DNA of 5,754 bases from an uncultured Oscillospiraceae bacterium (lineage in GTDB: Bacteria > Bacillota > Clostridia > Oscillospirales > Acutalibacteraceae). The DNA lies in NCBI GenBank assembly GCA_905200265.1, contig CAJKJS010000105.1, forward strand, positions 1 through 5,754. The letters run 5' to 3'. The notes beneath the pieces were generated by a model that searched no databases, was not told the origin of the DNA, and saw only the letters and a program-made list of their open reading frames with translations. This document shows, piece by piece, positions 1 to 5,754 of this stretch. The stretch's first letter is position 1. The number at the start of each line of letters is the position of its first letter. The translations under genes and the position numbers were made by a program.

Positions 1-354
1 GGCATCCATGGTCAAAGCTCCCAGCCCCTCGCCTGTGATGGAAACTGTCCAATCGCCTTTTTCTGCCGTGGCAAAGAAGAACATCAATTCGCCATCCCCG
101 GCATCGGCTTCGGGTTTATTTTCCAGGGTGTACGTTTTCCCACTGGGAGATGTAATCACCACATCGGGTTTTTGGTCGGTATTTTCCCATTGAATGGAAA
201 ATACATAGTTTTCCTGTTTCTCATTGAGAGTTACTTTAAAATCTTCCGTTTTGGCCCACACGCCCATGGGAAGCATCAGCATGAGCAGGGTAATAGCCAG
301 CAAAATGGCGCCGGCTTTCCGGCCACACCGGGAAACGGTTTTTGTATGCATCAT
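1..354 (-). CDS. Secreted protein with signal peptide and Ig-like beta domain (3' end cut by window edge)
   Basis: This is the first 118 codons of a gene that runs off the left edge. The first ATG of an ATG-ATG pair is chosen as start; a strong GGAAGG Shine-Dalgarno (361-366) lies 6 nt upstream. The N-terminus is a classic Sec signal peptide: basic residues up to K13 (K5, R9, R12, K13), a hydrophobic core AILLAITLLMLMLP (about 16-29), and a likely signal peptidase I site after VWA (residue 34). There is no lipobox cysteine. The visible mature part is beta-rich, with a pattern reading VVITSPSGKTYTL, then a Gly/Asp turn, then FFFATAEKGDWTVSITG. This resembles Ig-like or PPC-type extracellular beta-sandwich domains. 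The start is only 18 nt after the stop of the large VWA gene, so the two are probably co-transcribed, and an extracellular partnership with it is an inference. Neither the full length nor the function can be judged. Confidence is high for a real exported protein and low for the exact fold. Confidence 0.85.
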   Translation of the reverse strand, partial: MMHTKTVSRCGRKAGAILLAITLLMLMLPMGVWAKTEDFKVTLNEKQENYVFSIQWENTDQKPDVVITSPSGKTYTLENKPEADAGDGELMFFFATAEKGDWTVSITGEGLGALTMDA

Positions 355-372
355 CGGTTCCCTTCCTTTCCT

Positions 373-3300
373 TTAGAACGTGCTTTCAAAATGGAACTTA
401 TCCCACAACATCAGCCCGTTGCTGTCATACCAGGCCCGAGCCCAGTCGTCGTTGCAGTATACTTTCGCCGCAATAATCGTACCGGTGGATGTGCCAATAT
501 CAGCCGACAAAAGCAGCCCGATTTTTTGATTATCCCAGTTGATATCGGCCCAGCTGCACCGCAGATGTCCCGTGCCTTCCAGCCCGATCGATCCGGACAC
601 ACCGTCCTGATTCTGACCGGCCCAACAGGATTTGACTTCCAGGGCCAGTTCGCCGCCTACATCAATCCCGGCTGCCGACAGTTCGGTACCTACAGCCGCT
701 TTTACAAGGAAGCTCTTCGTACTGATACCCAGTTCAGCCGAAGCAATCTTCTGCTGCAATAGTTCCAAATCGGCACTGATATCCAGCGATACATCGCTGA
801 AATTCAGTAGCACCTGAGCGTCGCTGATCTTGCCCAGTTCACCCCAGCGGGTAATGCTGCGGGCCGCACCGGTCTGGGACCAACCCAGCATCTTAAAGAC
901 ATTGACATCGGCTTCCGCCAGAATTTTCAGCACCACATCTTTCGGTGTGATTGTCTCGTCGCTAATAAACAAGCCACTGGCTCCCGAAAGGCCGCCGCCT
1001 ACCTTTGTCAGGTTAAACACTTTGAAAATCGGAATACCCGGGTCCAGCGAAACCGCCACTTCCAGGCTGTCGGGATACCAGAAGTACGATGCTACAGCTA
1101 CATCCAACCCGTTGCCATCTTCACCTTTTTTGGTACCGGGCATCTGGATTCCCACGGTAAAGCTCCAGTATTCATATTCGGGATCGAGAGAATTGATCTT
1201 TATTTCCAATTTCTTCACAGGGAATAGGAAGAATTTTTTACTCTCGGGCAGATCCAGCGATACTTCCCCGCCAAAGCGCACATCCGTTGCGCCCAGCGCA
1301 ATGGACAGCGAACCCGACAGCGGGAAGAACCGGCTCCAATCGCCACCCATGGTTTTGACGAGCGCCTCCCTGTCTTTCTTCGTACCCTTTACGCCGCCGG
1401 TCAGGGCCGACACCAGGTTATCTTCAATATCTCCAAAGTCCAGCGCTTCGGCATCCAGCTGCAGCCGGTCGGCATACAGTGTCACTTTCGCTGCGCCGAT
1501 TTCGGTAAAGCCGGGCAGCTTCACGGAATAATCCCGCAGTTCATCTTCCAACGCCTGGCCATAACCACCGGTGCCAAAATCCGTATCCGATTCACCTACA
1601 TCCATGGAAAATGTGCCGTTGCGTACAACGAGGTCTTTGCCGTTAAAGATATTTTCGGCAAAGGTATTTCCTACCATGTTTTCAAAAGCGTTGCCGCTTT
1701 GGGCCGTTTCTTTGGCCTGCGCATAACTGACATATAATTTCCCGTCGCCTTCCACAGAGCCGCCGGTACCCAGGTACAGCGCTTCCTGTCCGGCGTTTTC
1801 CAGTTCCTCTTCCGATACCGCTTCAAACGGAGTAATGGTCAGTTGTGATGTGCTGTATAAAAAGCCGTTAATGCTGACGTTGCCGGAGGCGATCAGAGTT
1901 GTGTACGATTCACTGTCCGTGGTTACACCGATATTGTCGGCCATAATGAACACATTGCCCATCTGCACCGACGATACCGTACCGGCCCGGAATACCCAGA
2001 ACCCATCATACAAGGCATCTACGCGGCCATCCGGCAATTTTACCTGTACGGTATAGCTACCTGCCGTCAGGTTGCCCTGCAATTTACCGGTCAGTTCTCC
2101 GGCATCCTTTACCGAAATATCCGTCAGCGCCACATTCCCTACGCTGACACTCATGCCGTCCTTAAAACCGGAACCCCGTACCGTCACGGTAATTCCGCGG
2201 CTCAAATCGCCCTCGGCTACACTGCCGGGAGTCAAGGCATACACCGCCAGATCATCTTCCGTTACCGGGTAAATCCCCGTATCCCGTTCGGCATCCGTCA
2301 CCTCTTCGCCGGAAATGCGGTATGCTTTCATATCGTCTTCGCCATACGCAGGAATACCCACGGTCAGGCTGCGGGGGTCTGTATCCGGATTTTCGGTCAC
2401 GGTATATTCAAAGCAGTAGTTATTCACAATATACCGCTGGAGTAATAGGTAAATGTCTGCCAATTCCGTGGAGGACTCCGCCACGATGAACTTACCGCCG
2501 GTGGTATTGGCGATCGTGCGCAAATACGCTTCGTTCACTTCGCCCAGCCCGATGGTAAAGATGGCAATTCCTTTTTCCTTGGCCAGTTCCAGAACTTCCA
2601 TCATTTCTTCTTCACTGCCGCCGTCCTGGCCGTCGGTAAGCAGAATAATGGCCCGGGTACCTCCCGCCGTATCCAGTTCTGTCAGCGCCGTGCGCAGCGC
2701 GCCGGAAATGTACGTGCCGCCAGCGTCACTCAGTTCCCGAATGCCGCTAATAAGCGTGGCCGCCGAATTCGTGAGCGGTACGGACACCGACGAGGTATCA
2801 TCGTAGGGAATCAGCGCCATACGCTGGGTTTCAGGGTCCATATTATTGGCGCAGGCTTCCGCCGCTACTTTGGCATCTGCCAGCGGGGCGCCCGCCATAC
2901 TGCCGCTGTGATCCATGACCAGCGCGATGGAGACCTGGTCGGCACCTTCTTCTTTGACAAGCTGAAAATCGCTAATTTGGTACTGGGTATCAAACAGCTC
3001 AAAATCTCCGGCTTCGAAATCCGACGCCGCACCATAGGTGTTGTCCTTTTCACCGCTTACATTCACATAAGCCCGTACAGTGGGGTAGTTTTCGGTGTCA
3101 ATCTTGCCGATGAGCACCGACAACCGGTCATATTTCAGCGTGGAAGCCACAAACCCCGCCATGGTATCGTTAATCGATCCGTCCGTGGTGCTCACCACAT
3201 TTTGGCTCTGGGCCCGCATCAGCCGCTGCACGGCCGCCGTCACAGCCGGGTCGGGTTCCCCGGCTTCAGTACGATTGTATGCTTCTACAACTTCTTCAAG

Positions 3301-4785
3301 CGGTTCCCGAATAGGGGAATCTTCTTCCAATACGCCGCAGTTATCCACTACCTGCCAAATATATTCTTTGGCTTTTTCCCTGTCCCCTGCTGCCAAATAC
3401 AGTTTGGCTATCTGTAAATCCAATAGCCCGCTGCTATCGCCGGTCAGGGGCTTTTTCGCCAGCAAGTAGTTCACTGCTCGGGTAATATCCAGGTTTGCCG
3501 CCTGCTGCCGCAAGTCCTCCGCCTCGTTCATTAGCTGATCATATTGCTCTTGTTCAGAGGGCAGTTGGGTATTCAGGGTAGAAGCCTGCTGCTCTTTCTG
3601 TTCCGCCTGGCTTAGCAGATTCCGCGCTTCACTGTCCAGAGTGGGGTCCAGGCTGCTCTGCCCATCCTTCACCTGCTGGGCGATGATATCCGTATAAATG
3701 ACCAGATTGTCCGCGCTGCCGTCGCAGCTCAAAAGCTGCTGGGCAATCTGCCGTGCCCGGGTGTAGTCAGGCACACGTACATAGTATTTCACTGCCACCA
3801 GCAGCACGTCAGTATCATTGGGATACTGGGCGAGCATCTGCTCCACCGTAGCACCCGAAAGCCCACTGACATCGTCCAGCACCATGGCTTTGTCCATTTC
3901 ATACAGGTCCGCCGTCTTATCATCCATCACCTGGCCGGCACCCTGTACGTCACACACTTCCCGCACCAGCTGATCCATGCGGTCTTTGCGCTCAGTTTCC
4001 GTGATGCTTTCGGTAGTCGTCTCTTCCGAAACCCCCACCAGCGGAAGGCTGTCAGCGCCCGATGTCAATTCGCCTTCGGTACTTATTGAAATGCCCAGCG
4101 CTCCGGCTGCTAAGCTCCTCATTTCCCGAATGCGGATTTCGGCTTCCGCGTTCAATCCGCCTTCTTTCAGGACTTTGTCTGCCTGGAAGTACACCGATAA
4201 GTAATCCCGCTCCACGGCATCCGCCAGTAGCATAATAATCTCCCGGTCTTCCTGAGGGCACAACTGGGCTTTTTCCGTCGCGGCATCGCCGTGGCCGTCC
4301 AGTAAATACCGGTAAGCAAAATCTAGATTGGTGCGGCCTTCTCCCCCATCATCCTGGGAAAAAGCTGCCCCGGCCCCTGTTAGTACCAATCCCGCTGTCA
4401 CACAGGCAAGTACCAACCAGTGCGCCATGTTGCGGGCCACATGTAAAAATTTGTGTCCTAACAGATCCACGGCGAAAAACAGGGCAAACACGCCGCACAA
4501 AGCCACCATGGGCCATAACGGCAGCCCTCGTACCATGTCGCGGCCACCCAGTAAAAAGAACAGAATAAGCGCTACTATGCCCACTGCGCCCATGGCAATC
4601 AATCCCACCGGAATGGGTTTTCTTGTTTTTTTCGGCACCGGTTCCGTTCCACCGCCCACTGGCCCAGTACCCGTGTAGGTACCGGTTCCTGGTACGGTTG
4701 GCTGATCCGTCAGGCGCTGTCCGCAATAGGGACAAAATTGCTTGCCCGGCGGGACGGAGTGTCCGCAATGGCTACAGTTTCTCAT
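373..4785 (-). CDS. Membrane-anchored zinc-ribbon / VWA-domain protein with IPT-like domain and long beta-rich C-terminus
   Basis: A 1470-residue protein of unknown specific role. Residues 1-22 form a zinc ribbon (C4, C7, C18, C21). A Gly/Thr/Pro-rich linker and a basic KKTRK patch follow. Three predicted transmembrane helices lie at about 59-80, 88-110 and 120-141. Positive charges before helix 1 and between helices 2 and 3 suggest the ribbon is cytoplasmic and residues 142-1470 are extracytoplasmic. Residues 150-530 are helical, with TPR-like stretches (about 310-370 and 435-480) and a Gln/Glu-rich coiled coil (385-432). The VWA domain (about 617-790) keeps a full MIDAS: D625-x-S627-x-S629, T691 and D718. 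VWA domains bind protein ligands through a divalent metal, so adhesion or complex assembly at the surface is likely. Residues 848-932 look like an IPT/TIG Ig fold (TVRGSGFKDGMSVSVGN). Residues about 935-1470 are beta-rich and unassigned. The start is fixed by the zinc ribbon at residue 4. The gene lies 28 nt after hypB and 18 nt before the secreted-protein gene. The domain calls are by eye. Confidence 0.93.
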   Translation of the reverse strand: MRNCSHCGHSVPPGKQFCPYCGQRLTDQPTVPGTGTYTGTGPVGGGTEPVPKKTRKPIPVGLIAMGAVGIVALILFFLLGGRDMVRGLPLWPMVALCGVFALFFAVDLLGHKFLHVARNMAHWLVLACVTAGLVLTGAGAAFSQDDGGEGRTNLDFAYRYLLDGHGDAATEKAQLCPQEDREIIMLLADAVERDYLSVYFQADKVLKEGGLNAEAEIRIREMRSLAAGALGISISTEGELTSGADSLPLVGVSEETTTESITETERKDRMDQLVREVCDVQGAGQVMDDKTADLYEMDKAMVLDDVSGLSGATVEQMLAQYPNDTDVLLVAVKYYVRVPDYTRARQIAQQLLSCDGSADNLVIYTDIIAQQVKDGQSSLDPTLDSEARNLLSQAEQKEQQASTLNTQLPSEQEQYDQLMNEAEDLRQQAANLDITRAVNYLLAKKPLTGDSSGLLDLQIAKLYLAAGDREKAKEYIWQVVDNCGVLEEDSPIREPLEEVVEAYNRTEAGEPDPAVTAAVQRLMRAQSQNVVSTTDGSINDTMAGFVASTLKYDRLSVLIGKIDTENYPTVRAYVNVSGEKDNTYGAASDFEAGDFELFDTQYQISDFQLVKEEGADQVSIALVMDHSGSMAGAPLADAKVAAEACANNMDPETQRMALIPYDDTSSVSVPLTNSAATLISGIRELSDAGGTYISGALRTALTELDTAGGTRAIILLTDGQDGGSEEEMMEVLELAKEKGIAIFTIGLGEVNEAYLRTIANTTGGKFIVAESSTELADIYLLLQRYIVNNYCFEYTVTENPDTDPRSLTVGIPAYGEDDMKAYRISGEEVTDAERDTGIYPVTEDDLAVYALTPGSVAEGDLSRGITVTVRGSGFKDGMSVSVGNVALTDISVKDAGELTGKLQGNLTAGSYTVQVKLPDGRVDALYDGFWVFRAGTVSSVQMGNVFIMADNIGVTTDSESYTTLIASGNVSINGFLYSTSQLTITPFEAVSEEELENAGQEALYLGTGGSVEGDGKLYVSYAQAKETAQSGNAFENMVGNTFAENIFNGKDLVVRNGTFSMDVGESDTDFGTGGYGQALEDELRDYSVKLPGFTEIGAAKVTLYADRLQLDAEALDFGDIEDNLVSALTGGVKGTKKDREALVKTMGGDWSRFFPLSGSLSIALGATDVRFGGEVSLDLPESKKFFLFPVKKLEIKINSLDPEYEYWSFTVGIQMPGTKKGEDGNGLDVAVASYFWYPDSLEVAVSLDPGIPIFKVFNLTKVGGGLSGASGLFISDETITPKDVVLKILAEADVNVFKMLGWSQTGAARSITRWGELGKISDAQVLLNFSDVSLDISADLELLQQKIASAELGISTKSFLVKAAVGTELSAAGIDVGGELALEVKSCWAGQNQDGVSGSIGLEGTGHLRCSWADINWDNQKIGLLLSADIGTSTGTIIAAKVYCNDDWARAWYDSNGLMLWDKFHFESTF

Positions 4786-4795
4786 CTTTTTTCAA

Positions 4796-4801
4796 CTCCT
4801 C
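4796..4801 (-). promoter_or_regulatory. Ribosome binding site of the VWA gene, long spacing
   Basis: On the minus strand GAGGAG is followed by 10 nt (TTGAAAAAAG) before the ATG at 4785. The core is strong but the spacing is somewhat longer than the usual 5-9 nt. No other in-frame start fits better, because the zinc ribbon begins at residue 4. The site lies within the 28-nt gap after the hypB stop codon, which fits translation from a shared transcript. Confidence 0.6.
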
Positions 4802-4813
4802 GCCCTCTTGTTT

Positions 4814-5506
4814 TTATCCCTGATGGGCCGTATCCCCTTCAGTCTGCCAGTCCCGAATCGATCTGCGCAGCCAATCGGTCCAACGCTCGATCCCTTCGCC
4901 GGTTTTGGCCGAAATGGGAATCACTTCCAGTTTGGGGTTTAGCCGCCGGGCCCGCTGGGTGCAAGCTTCGATATCAAAATCAAACACACTCATGGTGTCG
5001 ATCTTGTTGATCAATAGCACATCACACACCGTAAACATGAGCGGGTATTTCAGGGGTTTATCGTCCCCTTCCGGCACACTTAAAATCATGGCATTGCGGC
5101 TGGCGCCGGTGTCAAATTCCGCCGGGCACACCAGGTTGCCAATGTTTTCTAGTACAATCAGCCCCGGTTTCTCTTGTTTTAGTCCCGTAAGTCCCTGTGC
5201 TGTCATGTCGGCATCTAAATGACACAGCCCACCGGTGTGCAGCTGCACCACTTCCACACCTTCCGCCTGCATGGTACGGGCATCCACATCCGAATCGATG
5301 TCGGCTTCCATCACCGCCATGGGGACTTCCCCTTTTAAAGCTTGGGCGGTGCGCCGCAGCAGTGTGGTTTTCCCTGAACCAGGTGCGCTCATCAAATTGA
5401 GCAGGAAAGTTTTTTCCCTACGTAATTGTTCCCGCAAAGCAGCCGCCCGGCGGTCGTTATCCCCCAACAGGCTCTGCTTAACATCCAAAATCCGAATTTC
5501 CGCCAT
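4814..5506 (-). CDS. hypB: HypB, nickel-binding GTPase for [NiFe]-hydrogenase maturation
   Basis: A complete 230-residue SIMIBI-class GTPase of the HypB family. In known systems HypB works in the cytoplasm with HypA to deliver nickel into the large subunit of [NiFe] hydrogenase, and in some bacteria to urease. Visible motifs are the P-loop SAPGSGKTT (40-48), the switch region EADIDSDVDA (67-76), the family metal site with C95-H96 in GGLCHLDAD and C127 in ENIGNLVCPAEFD, and the guanine-specificity motif NKID (167-170). SAKTGEGI (199-206) fills the G5 position. These Cys/His residues match the GTPase-domain nickel/zinc site known from other HypB proteins. The N-terminal Cys motif of E. coli HypB and the His-rich stretch of other homologues are both missing. 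The chosen ATG has GAAGGAA 4 nt upstream and gives the usual family N-terminus. The frame stays open upstream to a TTG at 5698, but that extension is not HypB-like. No hypA or hydrogenase gene is in view, so the target enzyme is unknown. Confidence 0.95.
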   Translation of the reverse strand: MAEIRILDVKQSLLGDNDRRAAALREQLRREKTFLLNLMSAPGSGKTTLLRRTAQALKGEVPMAVMEADIDSDVDARTMQAEGVEVVQLHTGGLCHLDADMTAQGLTGLKQEKPGLIVLENIGNLVCPAEFDTGASRNAMILSVPEGDDKPLKYPLMFTVCDVLLINKIDTMSVFDFDIEACTQRARRLNPKLEVIPISAKTGEGIERWTDWLRRSIRDWQTEGDTAHQG

Positions 5507-5510
5507 ATAA

Positions 5511-5517
5511 TTCCTTC
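5511..5517 (-). promoter_or_regulatory. Ribosome binding site that sets the hypB start
   Basis: GAAGGAA on the minus strand sits 4 nt before the ATG at 5506. It supports this ATG over the upstream in-frame TTG at 5698, because the family-typical N-terminus MAEIRILDVK starts here. Confidence 0.7.
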
Positions 5518-5526
5518 TTTCCGTAC

Positions 5527-5587
5527 ACGGAACAGCATGTTCATACACATATTTTTTCTTTTTATGCGGTATAGCGTGCTGTTCCGT
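5527..5587 (-). repeat. Inverted repeat in the hypB leader (possible RNA stem or operator pair)
   Basis: The left arm CGGAACAGCATG (5528-5539) faces the right arm CGTGCTGTTCCG (5575-5586). Ten consecutive base pairs match, one pair is imperfect (A-C in the minus-strand transcript), and an extra A/T pair extends the outer end (5527/5587). The 35-base centre is A-rich on the minus strand. The left arm also contains a small separate dyad, GAACA-GCA-TGTTC (5530-5542), so it could fold locally or with the distant arm. It is not an intrinsic terminator because no U run follows the stem. The element sits just upstream of the hypB ribosome binding site, so a regulatory role is plausible but inferred. 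Confidence 0.5.
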
Positions 5588-5600
5588 TATGCAAAACCAT

Positions 5601-5613
5601 TTATACAGTATAA
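5601..5613. promoter_or_regulatory. Perfect 13-bp palindrome, candidate operator
   Basis: TTATAC-A-GTATAA is a perfect 6+1+6 palindrome. It overlaps the end of the proposed -10 element by one base and covers the expected transcription start of the hypB transcript, a common place for a repressor site. No regulator family is recognised from it. Its AT richness means a chance match or a second -10-like box (TATACT on the minus strand) is also possible. Confidence 0.35.
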
Positions 5614-5641
5614 GTCTAACAGCTTTTGCTACATTTGCCAA
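5613..5641 (-). promoter_or_regulatory. Candidate sigma-A type promoter for hypB and downstream genes
   Basis: On the minus strand TTGGCA (5641-5636, five of six bases matching TTGACA) and TAGACT (5618-5613, four of six matching TATAAT) are separated by exactly 17 nt. Transcription would start near 5606, giving a leader of roughly 100 nt that contains the inverted repeat at 5527-5587. The stretch further upstream (5642-5754) is AT-rich. A short open frame there ends with TAG at 5709-5711 and could be the tail of a preceding gene, but only 14 codons are visible and nothing supports it. Confidence 0.4.
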
Positions 5642-5754
5642 GAGAAAAGACCGGTGGAGAACCAACCAATTTCGATGAATCCACATTTTTATTTCCAATA
5701 TTTTCCTTCTAAATTTTACTTATTTTTAAAACGCTATCGCTTGCAAAAGCTACT

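Noticed and set aside
376..399. Outer-membrane beta-barrel signal at the end of the VWA protein (C-terminal Phe)
   Set aside because: The protein has three N-terminal inner-membrane helices and the last residues do not keep the full alternating hydrophobic pattern, so the terminal Phe is probably coincidence.
172..762. Plus-strand open frame of 196 codons across the junction of the two left-hand genes
   Set aside because: It is antisense to the signal-peptide gene and the VWA gene, shows no recognisable domain, and its composition mirrors the opposite coding strand.
830..1531. Plus-strand open frame of 233 codons
   Set aside because: It lies wholly opposite the VWA gene C-terminal region. 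The translation is Ser/Pro-rich low-complexity text, typical of an antisense shadow.
2908..3417. Plus-strand open frame of 169 codons
   Set aside because: It is opposite the VWA and helical regions, which have clear domain signatures, and it has no motif of its own.
5530..5542. Possible LexA (SOS) box GAAC...GTTC upstream of hypB
   Set aside because: The half sites are separated by 5 bases rather than the 4 of the Gram-positive LexA consensus, and the gene context does not suggest DNA damage control.
5527..5587. Intrinsic terminator upstream of hypB
   Set aside because: Neither strand has a T run directly after the stem, and the loop of about 35 bases is too long for a typical terminator hairpin.
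5621..5751. Inverted 9-mers AGCTTTTGC and GCAAAAGCT far apart upstream of hypB
   Set aside because: They are short, AT-rich and separated by over 110 bases, easily expected by chance in this composition.
1..5754. CRISPR array, tRNA, rRNA, transposase or insertion-sequence ends
   Set aside because: No regularly spaced repeats, RNA gene signatures, transposase motifs or terminal inverted repeats were seen on either strand.

Overview
The window looks like chromosomal DNA of a low-to-mid GC Firmicute, most likely a gut-type member of class Clostridia. The evidence is the purine-rich Shine-Dalgarno sequences ahead of every gene, the HypB sequence type (motifs such as MEADIDSDVDA and GGLCHLDADM), and an inner-membrane protein with an N-terminal zinc ribbon and an exported von Willebrand factor A (VWA) domain. 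This assignment is inferred from sequence style; no marker gene is present.

All real genes lie on the minus strand and read from right to left. From the right: an AT-rich regulatory stretch (about 5507-5754) carries a plausible sigma-A type promoter, a perfect 13-bp palindrome touching its -10 region, and a longer inverted repeat in the predicted leader. Next is hypB (4814-5506), a complete nickel-chaperone GTPase. After 28 nt comes a very large gene (373-4785, 1470 residues). Its product is a membrane-anchored protein with, in order, a cytoplasmic zinc ribbon, three transmembrane helices, a helical/TPR-like and coiled-coil region, a VWA domain with an intact MIDAS metal site, an IPT/TIG-like Ig fold, and a beta-rich C-terminal half of about 535 residues that I cannot assign. 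After another 18 nt comes the start of a gene for a secreted protein with a signal peptide and an Ig-like beta domain (354 to 1), cut by the window edge.

The short gaps (28 and 18 nt), the shared strand and the absence of any terminator between the genes suggest one transcript, hypB - VWA protein - secreted protein. The two downstream genes probably form a cell-surface module: a membrane-tethered scaffold whose VWA domain binds partners through a divalent metal, next to a secreted Ig-like protein. Whether hypB is functionally tied to this module or only shares the promoter cannot be decided here. No hydrogenase, urease or hypA gene is visible. The many plus-strand open frames opposite these genes appear to be antisense shadows.
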